This document shows, one piece after another, positions 44,086-52,292 of a stretch of 64,000 nt of DNA (the first letter of the stretch is position 1; every line of letters starts with the position of its first letter). Below the pieces are notes generated by a model. It saw nothing but the letters and a program-made list of their open reading frames with translations, had not been told where the DNA came from and did no database searches. A program made the translations under genes and the position numbers. This DNA is from Paracoccus cavernae (GTDB taxonomy: Bacteria > Pseudomonadota > Alphaproteobacteria > Rhodobacterales > Rhodobacteraceae): positions 3,180,501-3,244,500 of the forward strand of contig JAUFRC010000001.1 in NCBI GenBank assembly GCA_030410095.1, given 5' to 3'.

Positions 44086-44700
44086 ATGAGCATTCATCTC
44101 TATCAAAACGATCTGCCCGATGATCTGGATCTGGGTCCGGTCGTCGCGATCGACACCGAGACCATGGGCCTCGACCCGCGCCGCGACCGGCTTTGTCTCG
44201 TGCAGCTGTCCTCGGGCGACGGCTCGGCCCATCTCGTCCAGATCGCCAAGGGCCAAACCGATGCCCCCAATCTGATGCGCCTTCTGACCGATCCCGAGGT
44301 GGTGAAGCTGTTCCATTACGGGCGTTTCGACATTGCCGCGCTCGAATCCGCTTTCGGAGTGGTGACCGCGCCGGTCTGGTGCACCAAGATCGCCTCGCGG
44401 ATGGTGCGCACCTATACCGACCGCCACGGGCTGAAGTACCTGCTTTCGGAAATGGTCGGGGTTGATATTTCCAAGCAGCAGCAAACCAGCGATTGGGGTG
44501 CCGAAAACCTCAGCGACGCCCAGCTCGAATATGCCGCATCCGACGTTTTGCACCTGCATGCGCTAAAGGCCGCGCTCGAGCTCCGGCTGGAACGCGAGGG
44601 CCGTATGGGCCTTGCACAGGCCTGTTTCGACTTCCTTCCTGCCCGTGCCCATCTCGATTTATTGGGATGGTCGGGTGAAAAAGACATCTTCCAGCACTAG
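44086..44700 (+). CDS. rnd: Ribonuclease D-type 3'-5' exonuclease
   Basis: The 204-residue protein is the DnaQ-like exonuclease domain of RNase D without the usual HRDC domains, as in many alphaproteobacteria. Motifs are VAIDTETMGLDPRRDRLCLV, LFHYGRFDIAAL, and EYAASDVLHLHALKAALE, carrying the DEDDy residues. It would trim 3' ends of tRNA or other small RNAs. The ATG at 44086 (MSIHLYQNDLPDDLDLG) with ACGGGG upstream fits family starts; an in-frame ATG at 44053 would add 11 residues. The frame is intact. kdsD follows nine bases after the stop. Confidence 0.9.
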   Translation: MSIHLYQNDLPDDLDLGPVVAIDTETMGLDPRRDRLCLVQLSSGDGSAHLVQIAKGQTDAPNLMRLLTDPEVVKLFHYGRFDIAALESAFGVVTAPVWCTKIASRMVRTYTDRHGLKYLLSEMVGVDISKQQQTSDWGAENLSDAQLEYAASDVLHLHALKAALELRLEREGRMGLAQACFDFLPARAHLDLLGWSGEKDIFQH

Positions 44701-44709
44701 ATTGCCGAT

Positions 44710-45653
44710 ATGAACGCTTATCTCGATACCGCCCGCCGCGTGATCCGCACCGAAGCCGAAGGTCTGGCTTTGCTGCTTGATAGCCTCGACGACAGTTTCT
44801 CGGCCGCGGTCGAGGTGATTTTGGCCGCGCGCGGTCGGGTCATCGTCTCGGGGATGGGGAAATCCGGCCATATCGGCCGCAAGATCGCGGCGACCTTTGC
44901 CTCGACCGGAACGCCCGCGCAATTCGTCCATCCCGCCGAGGCCAGCCACGGCGATCTCGGCATGGTCACGCGCGACGATGTGGCGCTGGTGCTGTCGAAT
45001 TCCGGCGAGACCCCGAGATTGCCGATATCGTCGCCCATACGCGGCGCTTTTCGATCCCGCTCATCGGCGTGGCGAGCCGCCCCGATTCGACGCTGCTGCG
45101 CCAGTCGGATGTCGCTCTGGTCCTGCCGACCGCGCCCGAGGCCTGCGGCGAGGGGATCGTGCCCACGACCTCGACCACGATGACGCTGGCTTTGGGCGAT
45201 GCTCTGGCCGTTGCCCTGATGGAGCACCGCCACTTTACGCCCGAGCATTTCCGCACCTTCCATCCCGGCGGCAAACTGGGCGCGCGGCTCGCGAAAGTGG
45301 GCGATCTCATGCATGCCGACATTCCGCTGGTGGCCGAGGATGCCCCCATGTCCGAGGCGCTTTTGACGATCAGCCAGAAGGGCTTCGGCGTGACCGGCGT
45401 CATCGGTGCCGACGGCGCGCTGGTGGGCATCATCACCGACGGCGATTTGCGGCGCAACATGGACGGGCTTTTGGCGCGCAAGGCGGCCGAGGTCATGACC
45501 AAGAACCCGCGCACCATCGCCCCCGACGCCCTCTCCGAGGCGGCCTTGGCCGAGATGCAGGGCCGCAAGATCACAAGCCTTTTCGTGGTCGAAGCGGGCA
45601 AGCCGGTCGGCTTCCTCCATATCCACGACTTCCTGCGCAGCGGGATGGTCTGA
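44710..45653 (+). CDS. kdsD: Arabinose-5-phosphate isomerase (one frame break)
   Basis: KdsD turns ribulose 5-phosphate into arabinose 5-phosphate, the first step to Kdo. The SIS sugar-isomerase domain shows VIVSGMGKSGHIGRKIAATF, HPAEASHGDLG and LSNSGETPEIADIV. Two CBS domains follow (LMHADIPLVAEDAPMSEALL and VMTKNPRTIAPDALSEAAL). One C is missing in the run at 45011-45014; repaired length is 314 residues. It opens the kdsD-lptC-lptA-lptB chain, placing Kdo supply beside LPS transport, as in many Gram-negative bacteria. KpsF, a capsule paralogue, is indistinguishable by sequence alone. Confidence 0.93.
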
Positions 45654-45655
45654 TC

Positions 45656-46264
45656 ATGTCCCGCACGCGCATCGTTCAAATGCTGCGCGTTTTGCTGCCG
45701 CTGGCGGCGCTCGTGCTGTTGTCGACGCTGTTTTTGTTCAGCGGCAACCGCGAGGACGGCGAAAGCCTGCTGCCCTATGCCGAGGTCACGCCGGAGACAC
45801 TCGCCGAACGTCCCAGCGTCATCAACCCGACCTATGCAGGCGTCGCCCGCGACGGGACCGAGATTTCGATGAGTGCCGACAGCGCCAATCCGGCGACCGG
45901 CACGCGCGGCGGCAGCCTGACCAGCGCGGATGGCGCCAGCACGATCGACAATGTCTCCATGATGTTGCGCGATACGGCCGGCGTGGTTACGGATCTCGTC
46001 GCAGGCTCGGGCGAGCTGGCCGACGGCCGCGTCCATCTGCGCGAAGGGGTCAAGGTCACGACCTCTGCCGGTTGGGCCATGACCTCGAGCGCTTTGGAGG
46101 CCGAGCTGGCGACCGGCACCCTGAGCACCAAGGAGCAGGTCGACGTGCTTGCGCCTTTCGGAACCCTGACCGCCCAAGAGATGAAATTGCGCAGCCTGCC
46201 CGATGGTTCGGGCCAGCGCGTTCTTGATTTGAAAGGCGGAGTTCGGATGATATATCGACCATGA
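45656..46264 (+). CDS. lptC: LPS export protein LptC
   Basis: LptC is the bitopic periplasmic partner in the LptBFGC complex that lifts LPS to LptA. The 202-residue frame is intact. It has an N-terminal anchor (MLRVLLPLAALVLLSTLFLF) and a beta-jellyroll region; YAGVARDGTEISMSADSA and LDLKGGVRMIYRP are typical of the alphaproteobacterial form. The ATG at 45656 follows the kdsD stop (45651-45653) by two bases. lptA begins 44 bases after its stop, completing the order kdsD-lptC-lptA-lptB. Confidence 0.9.
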   Translation: MSRTRIVQMLRVLLPLAALVLLSTLFLFSGNREDGESLLPYAEVTPETLAERPSVINPTYAGVARDGTEISMSADSANPATGTRGGSLTSADGASTIDNVSMMLRDTAGVVTDLVAGSGELADGRVHLREGVKVTTSAGWAMTSSALEAELATGTLSTKEQVDVLAPFGTLTAQEMKLRSLPDGSGQRVLDLKGGVRMIYRP

Positions 46265-46308
46265 ATCGCCCTCCTTTGGATGGCCGCGGTGATGACAAAG
46301 GACGCCCG

Positions 46309-46801
46309 ATGCCACGATTGCTTCCTGCTGCTTGCGCCGCGTTGCTTTTGCTCTCTCCCTGGGCGGGGGCTTGCGCTGGCGCAAAGCGTCTCCTTCGGGC
46401 AGGCGGGCAACATCAAATCCTCGGTCGAGGTCAATGCCGACAATCTGACGGTCGACCAAAAGACCGGCCATGCGACCTTCAGCGGCCATGTCGTTGTCGG
46501 ACAGGACGAGATGCGTCTGTCGGCTGATCGCGTCACGGTCATCTATGCGCAGGGCGACCAGCGCCGCATCGACAGGCTCGAGGCGCGCGGCAATGTCACT
46601 TTGGTCAACGGCCCCGACGCCGCCGAGGCAGGCGCGGCCGATTACAGCGTCGGCAGCGGCGTCATCATCCTGACCGGCGACGTGATTCTCACGCAGGGGC
46701 AAAGCGTGCTGGGCGGCGACAAGGTCGAGGTCAATCTCGAGACGGGTGCCGCAAATGTGTCGGGTCGGGTCCGCACGGTTTTGCAACCGGAGGGCAACTG
46801 A
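46309..46801 (+). CDS. lptA: LPS transport periplasmic protein LptA (one frame break)
   Basis: LptA forms the periplasmic bridge that carries LPS to the outer membrane. The OstA-like domain is clear: VEVNADNLTVDQKTGHATFS and GVIILTGDVILTQGQSVLGG. The signal peptide MPRLLPAACAALLLLSPWAG is in a different frame from the mature part. Removing one G from the run at about 46363-46367 joins them as SPWAGLALAQSVSFGQ, a good signal peptidase site after ALA. This is one of the few breaks that looks like an insertion. AAGGAC precedes the ATG at 46309. The length is about 163 residues. Its stop overlaps the lptB start (TGATG). Confidence 0.88.
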
Positions 46802-47595
46802 TGGCCGCAGCCGCGACGAGCGAGCAGGCAGGGGCAAACCCCGCCCGCCAAAACCCGCTTGCGCCGCTGTCGGACACGGGACTTCAGGTGCGCGGTCTGC
46901 GCAAATCCTACAGCAACCGGCCGGTGATCCGCGATGTCGGCATGGATCTGGCACAGGGCGAGGTCGTGGCTTTGCTCGGCCCGAACGGCTCGGGCAAGAC
47001 GACGTGCTTCTACTGTATCGCGGGGCTGATCTCGCCGGATCGGGACAGGTGCGCATCGACGGGCAGGATGCGACGACCCTGCCGATGTTTCGCCGCGCCC
47101 GCATGGGGATCGGCTATCTGCCGCAAGAGATGTCGATCTTCCGCGGGCTCTCGGTCGAGCAGAACATCGCCTCGGTTCTCGAGGTTGTGACACGCGATGC
47201 CCATGACCGCCGCGACCGTCTCGAAGAGCTGTTGGGCGACTTCTCGATCGGCCATATCCGCAAGGCACCGGCCATGGCGCTGTCGGGGGCGAGCGTCGCC
47301 GCGTCGAGATTGCGCGCTGTCTGGCCTCCAACCCGCGCTATCTGCTGCTCGACGAGCCTTTCGCCGGTGTCGATCCGATTGCCGTCGGAGAGATCGCGAG
47401 CTTGTCCAGAAGCTTAAGAGCCGCGGCATCGGTGTTCTGATCACCGATCACAATGTCCGCGAGACTTTGGGCATCGTCGATCGCGCCTATATCCTACATG
47501 ACGGCCATGTGCTGCGCTCGGGCACGGCCGAGGAAATCGTCGAGGATCCGCAGGTCCGCCGCGTCTATCTTGGCGAAGGTTTCAAAATGGCCTGA
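46801..47595 (+). CDS. lptB: LPS export ABC transporter ATP-binding protein LptB (three frame breaks)
   Basis: LptB is the cytoplasmic ATPase powering LPS extraction. Walker A is [20 protein letters not shown]. The signature [20 protein letters not shown], Walker [20 protein letters not shown], and the switch His in [12 protein letters not shown] are present once frames are joined. Bases appear missing near 47040, in the G run at 47286-47290, and near 47394. Repaired length is about 265 residues, longer than E. coli LptB because of a 25-residue leader. LptB is essential, so breakage in the living cell is implausible. The start overlaps the lptA stop. Confidence 0.94.
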
Positions 47596-47647
47596 GCGCC
47601 ACCGGCGCGATTTGGCGACCCTGCGGGCCCGCCTCTGAACAGGCCCG

Positions 47648-47676
47648 TTGACAGATGCGATTTGCTGTCATGAAAT
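47648..47676 (+). promoter_or_regulatory. Sigma-70-type promoter candidate for hpf-ptsN with overlapping inverted repeat
   Basis: A perfect -35 hexamer TTGACA (47648-47653) is followed after 17 bases by TGAAAT (47671-47676), which matches the -10 consensus at four of six positions. An inverted repeat TGACAG (47649-47654) and CTGTCA (47665-47670) overlaps the core, so it could be an operator. The hpf start is about 100 bases downstream. Confidence 0.5.
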
Positions 47677-47776
47677 GGTGGTATGACGCGGACGAATTGG
47701 CGTCACGCGTCACTCCCCGGACCGGCACCGACCGGAATGGCGTGACGGGTTGGGGCAACCGAAAGGACGGACCAGC

Positions 47777-48355
47777 ATGCGCTATCAAATCAGCGGAAAG
47801 CAGATTGATGTGGGTGAAGCTCTGGCTTCACATGTCAAAACCGAACTTGGCACGACGATCGAGAAATACGCTCAACGTCCCACCGATGCCACGGTTACAT
47901 TTTCCCGCAGCGCGCATGAATATCTCTGTGACACGGTCGTGCATTTGTCGACCGGACTGACGGCCCAGGCGCAGGGTCGCGCGACAGAGATTTATGCGGC
48001 GTTTGAACAATGCCGCGAGCGGATGGACAAGCAGCTCCGCCGTTACAAGCGCCGGTTGAAAGATCACTACAAGGACCGCACGGAACCCGTTGCCTTCGGC
48101 ACGGCCGATCTATATGTGCTCGCCTCTGATGATGATCAGTGGGAAGCGCAGGGCGACGGCCAGCCGCAACCGATGATCATCGCCGAAATGGAAGCACGCG
48201 TGCCGACGCTCTCGGTGGGCGAGGCGGTCATGCAGATGGAGCTGGCCGGGAAACCGCTTCTGGTCTTCCGGAACGAAAAGCATGGGGGCGTGAACGTGGT
48301 CTATAGCCGTGACGATGGCAATGTAGGCTGGATCGACCCCCGCAGTTTGGGCTGA
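47777..48355 (+). CDS. hpf: Ribosome hibernation promoting factor, long form
   Basis: Long HPF binds the 30S decoding centre and dimerises ribosomes into 100S particles in stationary phase. The 192-residue frame is intact. The S30AE domain is at residues 1-105 (MRYQISGKQIDVGEALASHV, and a basic patch MDKQLRRYKRRLKDHYKDR). The C-terminal dimerisation domain follows (MEARVPTLSVGEAVMQMELA, LLVFRNEKHGGVNVVYSRDD). AAAGGAC precedes the ATG. It sits between lptB and ptsN, the usual place in alphaproteobacteria, and has its own promoter candidate. Confidence 0.95.
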   Translation: MRYQISGKQIDVGEALASHVKTELGTTIEKYAQRPTDATVTFSRSAHEYLCDTVVHLSTGLTAQAQGRATEIYAAFEQCRERMDKQLRRYKRRLKDHYKDRTEPVAFGTADLYVLASDDDQWEAQGDGQPQPMIIAEMEARVPTLSVGEAVMQMELAGKPLLVFRNEKHGGVNVVYSRDDGNVGWIDPRSLG

Positions 48356-48386
48356 CACGGCATCACGCCGCGTGCCGATCAATCGT

Positions 48387-48409
48387 CCCGGTTGCTTTTC
48401 GCAGCCGGG
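48387..48409 (+). terminator. Hairpin between hpf and ptsN
   Basis: CCCGGTTGC (48387-48395) pairs with GCAGCCGGG (48401-48409) around a TTTTC loop. No T-run follows, so it may attenuate or only separate hpf from ptsN. Confidence 0.35.
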
Positions 48410-48425
48410 GCTAGGATAATTAGAT

Positions 48426-48890
48426 ATGCAAATTGCCGATATACTTTCGCCTGCGGCGGTCAAGACGCTGGCGCAGACCACGAGCAAAAAGCGGCTTTTT
48501 CAGGAAGTGTCCGAGCTGGCACGGTCGATCTACGGCGTAGATGCGGCCCAGACGCTTGATGCCCTGCAAGAGCGCGAAAGCCTCGGGCCGACCGGAGTGG
48601 GGCATGGTGTGGCACTGCCCCATGCGCGTCTGCATGGTCTCGACCGGGTTGTCGGTCTGTTTTTGCGCCTCGAGAAACCGCTGGATTTCGATGCGGTCGA
48701 TCGTCAGCCGGTCGATCTCATCTTCGCCTTGCTCGCGCCCAAAAGCACGGGTGTCGATCACCTGAAGGCGCTGGCTCTGGTGTCGCGGACCCTGCGCGAT
48801 CAGGACCTGCGCAACAAATTGCGCGCCAATGACGATCCGGTCGCGCTTCATGCCTTGCTGGCGGCAGCCCCCGGCATCAAAGCGGCATAA
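48426..48890 (+). CDS. ptsN: PTS IIA-like nitrogen regulatory protein PtsN (EIIA-Ntr)
   Basis: PtsN is the phosphate-accepting end of the nitrogen PTS, which adjusts potassium transport, nitrogen and envelope functions. The 154-residue frame is intact. The phosphorylated His is H66 in HGVALPHARLHGLDRVVGLF, with the family motif RESLGPTGVGHGVALPHARL. No PtsP or Npr gene is in the window. It follows hpf by 70 bases with a hairpin between. Confidence 0.95.
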   Translation: MQIADILSPAAVKTLAQTTSKKRLFQEVSELARSIYGVDAAQTLDALQERESLGPTGVGHGVALPHARLHGLDRVVGLFLRLEKPLDFDAVDRQPVDLIFALLAPKSTGVDHLKALALVSRTLRDQDLRNKLRANDDPVALHALLAAAPGIKAA

Positions 48891-48954
48891 AAGCCTGCAT
48901 TTTTCGCGCGGGCGGCTATAATGGTGGTCACCGGATCGTAACGAGGAAACCGAT

Positions 48955-49146
48955 ATGGCCGATCACTCCGAAAAGCGCGAGTTCGAGGCCGGCACCAGCC
49001 GGCTGCGCAACTTCCTGCAACACGAGCGCGAGAGCGGGCTCCATCCCGCCATCAAAGCCCTGCACGAGCGCCCGAACAGCCGCAGCGAAGAGAGCAACCG
49101 CCGCGCCGTCGAATATGCCCGCATCGCAAGGGGCCGCAGCGTCTGA
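48955..49146 (+). CDS. Small charged protein, 63 residues, unknown
   Basis: The frame MADHSEKREFEAGTSRLRNF to EYARIARGRSV is hydrophilic, rich in Glu, Arg and Ser, and probably mostly helical; there is no membrane segment or Cys. GAGGAAAC lies eight bases upstream of the ATG, which supports translation. A strong terminator follows 37 bases after the stop. I do not recognise a family. Nucleic-acid or ribosome association is conceivable from composition and its hpf/ptsN neighbourhood, but nothing shows it. Confidence 0.6.
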   Translation: MADHSEKREFEAGTSRLRNFLQHERESGLHPAIKALHERPNSRSEESNRRAVEYARIARGRSV

Positions 49147-49183
49147 GCAGGCCTGCCAAGCGGCCTGAGCCAAAGACAAAGTG

Positions 49184-49217
49184 AAAAGCCGACCGGAGCA
49201 ATCCTCCGGTCGGCTTT
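49184..49217. terminator. Bidirectional terminator between the 63-residue gene and ilvE
   Basis: AAAAGCCGACCGGAG and CTCCGGTCGGCTTT flank a five-base loop. A/T runs on both sides allow termination in both directions, as expected between convergent genes. Confidence 0.9.
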
Positions 49218-49240
49218 CCTGTTTTCGGGATCAAGGGCGC

Positions 49241-50110
49241 TTATGCGCGCACCAAAGCCTCGTAGCGGTCCGAGATCTGGCGCGACAGCGGCCCGATTTC
49301 AAAGCGCCAATCGCCGATCTGGGCGACAGGGGTGACTTCGGCGGCGGTGCCGGTCAGCCAGCATTCCTCGAAGCCGTCCAGTTCTTCGGGGCGGATGCGG
49401 CGCTCGTGAACAGTGACGCCCGCTTCTTTCAGCAGGCCGATCACCGTCTGGCGCGTGATGCCGTTCAGGAAACGGTCGGCAAGCGGCGTATGGACTTCGC
49501 CGTCCTTGGTGAAAAAGATGTTCGCGCCGGTGGCTTCGGCGACGTAACCCTCGAAGTCCATGAACAGCGCATCCGAGAAGCCTTTGGCTTCGGCGGCATG
49601 TTTGGACATGGTACAGATCATGTAAAGACCGGCGGCCTTGGCCGAGGTCGGGATGGTCAGCGGATCGGGGCGGCGCCATTTGGCGACGTCGAGCTTGGCG
49701 CCCTCCCATTTCGCATCACCGTAATAGGCGCCCCATTCCCAGGCCGCGACCGCGAAGCGCACCGGATTGCCCTTGGCCGAGACACCCATCTCGGTGCCCG
49801 AACCGCGCCACATCAGTGCGCGGACATAGGCATTCTCGAAGCCGTTGGCTTTCAGCACGGCCTCTTTGGCGGCGTCGATTTCATCGGCGCTGAGCGGCGA
49901 GGGCATGTCGAGCAGGCGGGCGGATCTGATCAGGCGCAGCGAGTGTTCGTGGCCTTTGAAGATCTTGCCGTTATAGCAGCGTTCCCCTTCAAAGACCGAG
50001 CTGGCATAATGCAGGCCGTGGGTCAGGATGTGGACATTGGCATCGCGCCATTTCACCAGTTTTCCGTCCATCCAAATCTTGCCGTCCCGATCGTCGTATG
50101 CGCCTGCCAT
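49241..50110 (-). CDS. ilvE: Branched-chain amino acid aminotransferase
   Basis: IlvE is the PLP enzyme for the last step of valine, leucine and isoleucine synthesis. The 289-residue frame is intact. The probable PLP lysine is K158 in PTSAKAAGLYMIC. Other conserved parts are HGLHYASSVFEGERCY, GYVAEATGANIFF and LNGITRQTVIGLLKEAG, the class IV fold. It is divergent from petP, with about 120 A/T-rich bases between that must hold both promoters. Confidence 0.96.
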   Translation of the reverse strand: MAGAYDDRDGKIWMDGKLVKWRDANVHILTHGLHYASSVFEGERCYNGKIFKGHEHSLRLIRSARLLDMPSPLSADEIDAAKEAVLKANGFENAYVRALMWRGSGTEMGVSAKGNPVRFAVAAWEWGAYYGDAKWEGAKLDVAKWRRPDPLTIPTSAKAAGLYMICTMSKHAAEAKGFSDALFMDFEGYVAEATGANIFFTKDGEVHTPLADRFLNGITRQTVIGLLKEAGVTVHERRIRPEELDGFEECWLTGTAAEVTPVAQIGDWRFEIGPLSRQISDRYEALVRA

Positions 50111-50230
50111 GCTTCACTCCGGCATTGTTTATTGCGATTCTTGCGAAATTTCCAAATTATTGCACTGAAAATTGCGCGATATCGCTAACCGCTAGCTATT
50201 CATGATTGGAAAGTCAATAACTCTGACGTA

Positions 50231-50788
50231 ATGATCGGGTCAGAGGACGACAGCGAGAGGGATGGGGCGGGCATGCAGGACAAGCCGGGCGTGACGGGTA
50301 TCAGCAGCGAGAGCCTGCTGTTTCTGACCGATGAACAGATCCGGCGCGGGATCGAGGCGATGTATTTCTCCTACCGCGCGTTCACCTCGGACCCCGACCA
50401 GATCCTTAGCGAGATCGACTATGGCCGCGCCCATCACCGCGCGCTCTATTTCATCAACCGCGAGCCGGGACTGACGGTCACGGCGTTGCTCGATGTGCTG
50501 CAGGTGACCAAGCAATCGCTGAACCGCGTGCTGCGCGGGCTGATCGAGGACGGGCTGGTCGAAAGCCGTGTCGGCCGCCGCGACCGGCGCGAACGCCAGC
50601 TCCATCTGACCGAAAAGGGCCTCGCGCTGGAGCGCCGCCTTTCCGAGCCCCAGCGCGTGCGCCTGCGCAATGCCTACCGCACGGCGGGGCCGCAGGCGGT
50701 CGCGGGCTTTCGTCAGGTGATGGAGGCGATGATGGACCGCGACACGCTTCGCCAGTATCGTACGCTCAAGCCGAACAACGAAGCGTGA
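50231..50788 (+). CDS. petP: MarR family regulator, PetP-like
   Basis: This is a winged-helix MarR regulator of 171-185 residues. The DNA-binding region is LTVTALLDVLQVTKQSLNRV, followed by the wing VGRRDRRERQLHLTEKG. In R. capsulatus a MarR protein PetP lies directly before the response regulator PetR and both are needed for bc1 expression; the same pair is found here, so PetP is the best match. The start is either the ATG at 50231 or, with GGGCGGG upstream, the ATG at 50273 (MQDKPGVTGISSESLL). The petR GTG starts four bases after its stop. Confidence 0.75.
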   Translation: MIGSEDDSERDGAGMQDKPGVTGISSESLLFLTDEQIRRGIEAMYFSYRAFTSDPDQILSEIDYGRAHHRALYFINREPGLTVTALLDVLQVTKQSLNRVLRGLIEDGLVESRVGRRDRRERQLHLTEKGLALERRLSEPQRVRLRNAYRTAGPQAVAGFRQVMEAMMDRDTLRQYRTLKPNNEA

Positions 50789-50792
50789 GACC

Positions 50793-51493
50793 GTGATCGA
50801 AGCCCATATTCTTGTCGTCGATGATGACGAGCGCATCCGCTCGCTTTTGCGGCGCTTTCTGATGCGTAACGGCTATCTGGTAACCACCGCCGCCGATGCG
50901 GCGCAGGCGCGCAGGCTGTTGGCAGGGCTCGATTTCGATCTCATCGTGCTCGATGTGATGATGCCGGGCGAAGACGGGGTGACGCTGACGCGCGATCTGC
51001 GCCGCCGTATGAGCACGCCGATCATGCTGCTGACCGCCAAGGGCGAGACCGACGACCGCATCACCGGCCTTGAAAGCGGGGCGGACGACTATCTCGCGAA
51101 ACCCTTCGAGCCGCGCGAATTGCTGTTGCGCATCGCCGCGATCCTGCGCCGGATGCCTACAGCACAGGTGCAGGGGCCGAAATACCTGTCGCTCGGGGCT
51201 TTGCGTTACGATGTCGAAAAGGGCGAGCTGTGGCAGGGCGACAATATCATCCGCCTGACCGGCACCGAGCAGGTTCTGATGCGCCGTCTGGCCGATACGC
51301 CGGGCGAGGCGGTCAGCCGCACCGATCTGATCGAAGAGCTGGGCCGCACCCCTCGGATGATGCCGGCGAGAATTTCGAACGCGCGATCGACGTCCAGATC
51401 ACCCGCCTGCGCCGCAAGATCGAGGCCGATCCCAAAGAGCCGCGCTTCCTGCAAACCGCGCGGGGCGTGGGCTATATGCTGGTGGCGGATTAG
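50793..51493 (+). CDS. petR: OmpR-family response regulator, PetR-like (one frame break)
   Basis: The receiver domain starts EAHILVVDDDERIRSLLRRF; the phosphorylation site is D54 in LIVLDVMMPGEDG, and the conserved Lys is in DDYLAKPFEP (K103). A winged-helix output domain follows (FERAIDVQITRLRRKIEADP). One C is missing in the run near 51350; repaired, it reads GRTPSDDAGENFERA and gives 233 residues. No sensor kinase is adjacent; PetR in R. capsulatus is likewise paired with PetP, not a kinase. A GTG start follows petP by four bases. Likely targets include petABC, but that is inference. Confidence 0.8.
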
Positions 51494-51494
51494 G

Positions 51495-52154
51495 ATGGCG
51501 GGGCTGGCCGATTGGCGCGCGCCGGAGCGTCCGGAGCGCCGCGTGATCGAGGGGCGCTACGCCCGCCTCGAACCCGTCGATCCCGCCTGCCATGCCGCCA
51601 CGCTATACCAGGCGGCGCGGGCCGAAGGGACCGAGGCGCGGTTTCGCTATCTGTTTGACGCACCTCCCCAAGACGAGGCTGCGATGCGTGACTGGCTTGC
51701 GCGCGCTGCGGCTTCGGATGATCCGCTGCATGTCGCGGTGATCGACCGCCGCAGCGGGCGGGCCGAGGGGCGGCAGGCGCTGATGCGGATCACGCCGGAA
51801 CATGGCGTGATCGAGATCGGCAGCATCATGTGGGGGCCGGCGATGACGCGCAGCCGCATCGCGACCGAGGCGCTCTTTCTCGCTGCCGATCAGGTTTTCG
51901 CGCAGGGCTATCGCCGGTTTGAGTGGAAATGCGACGACGGGAACCTGCCGTCGAAGAAGGCGGCACTGCGCTTTGGTTTCTCGCCCGAGGGCGTGTTCCG
52001 CCAGCATATGGTCGTCAAGGGCCGCAACCGCGATACCGCATGGTTCGCGATGACCGATGCCGATTGGCCGGATCTGCGCGGCGAATATCTGCGCTGGCTC
52101 GACCCCGCCAATTTCGACGCCGCGGGGCAGGAGCAAAGCAAGCTGCGATTTTGA
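51495..52154 (+). CDS. GNAT N-acetyltransferase (RimJ/RimL-like)
   Basis: The intact 219-residue protein fits the acetyltransferase type 3 group. Features are GRYARLEPVDPACHAATLYQ at the start, VIEIGSIMWGPAMTRSRIAT (acetyl-CoA loop region) and RRFEWKCDDGNLPSKKAALR with FGFSPEGVFRQHMVVKGRNR at the end. Substrate is unknown, possibly a protein N-terminus or a small amine. The ATG starts one base after the petR stop (TAGGATG), so it is coupled to the regulators. A bidirectional terminator separates it from secA. Confidence 0.88.
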   Translation: MAGLADWRAPERPERRVIEGRYARLEPVDPACHAATLYQAARAEGTEARFRYLFDAPPQDEAAMRDWLARAAASDDPLHVAVIDRRSGRAEGRQALMRITPEHGVIEIGSIMWGPAMTRSRIATEALFLAADQVFAQGYRRFEWKCDDGNLPSKKAALRFGFSPEGVFRQHMVVKGRNRDTAWFAMTDADWPDLRGEYLRWLDPANFDAAGQEQSKLRF

Positions 52155-52215
52155 TCCCGACGCGCCGTGCGGGCGCGGGGCTGCGGCAGCAAACGGGCTG
52201 AAGTGCCGGAAAAGG

Positions 52216-52243
52216 AAAGGGCGGGTCGCCGGACCCGCCCTTT
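52216..52243. terminator. Bidirectional terminator between the GNAT gene and secA
   Basis: AAAGGGCGGGTC and GACCCGCCCTTT (with CCG between on the plus strand) form a strong stem flanked by A and T runs. It separates two convergent genes. Confidence 0.9.
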
Positions 52244-52292
52244 CGTTAATTTGCACGGGCAAAGCGATGCCTTGCCGCGCCGTTGTGCCGTC

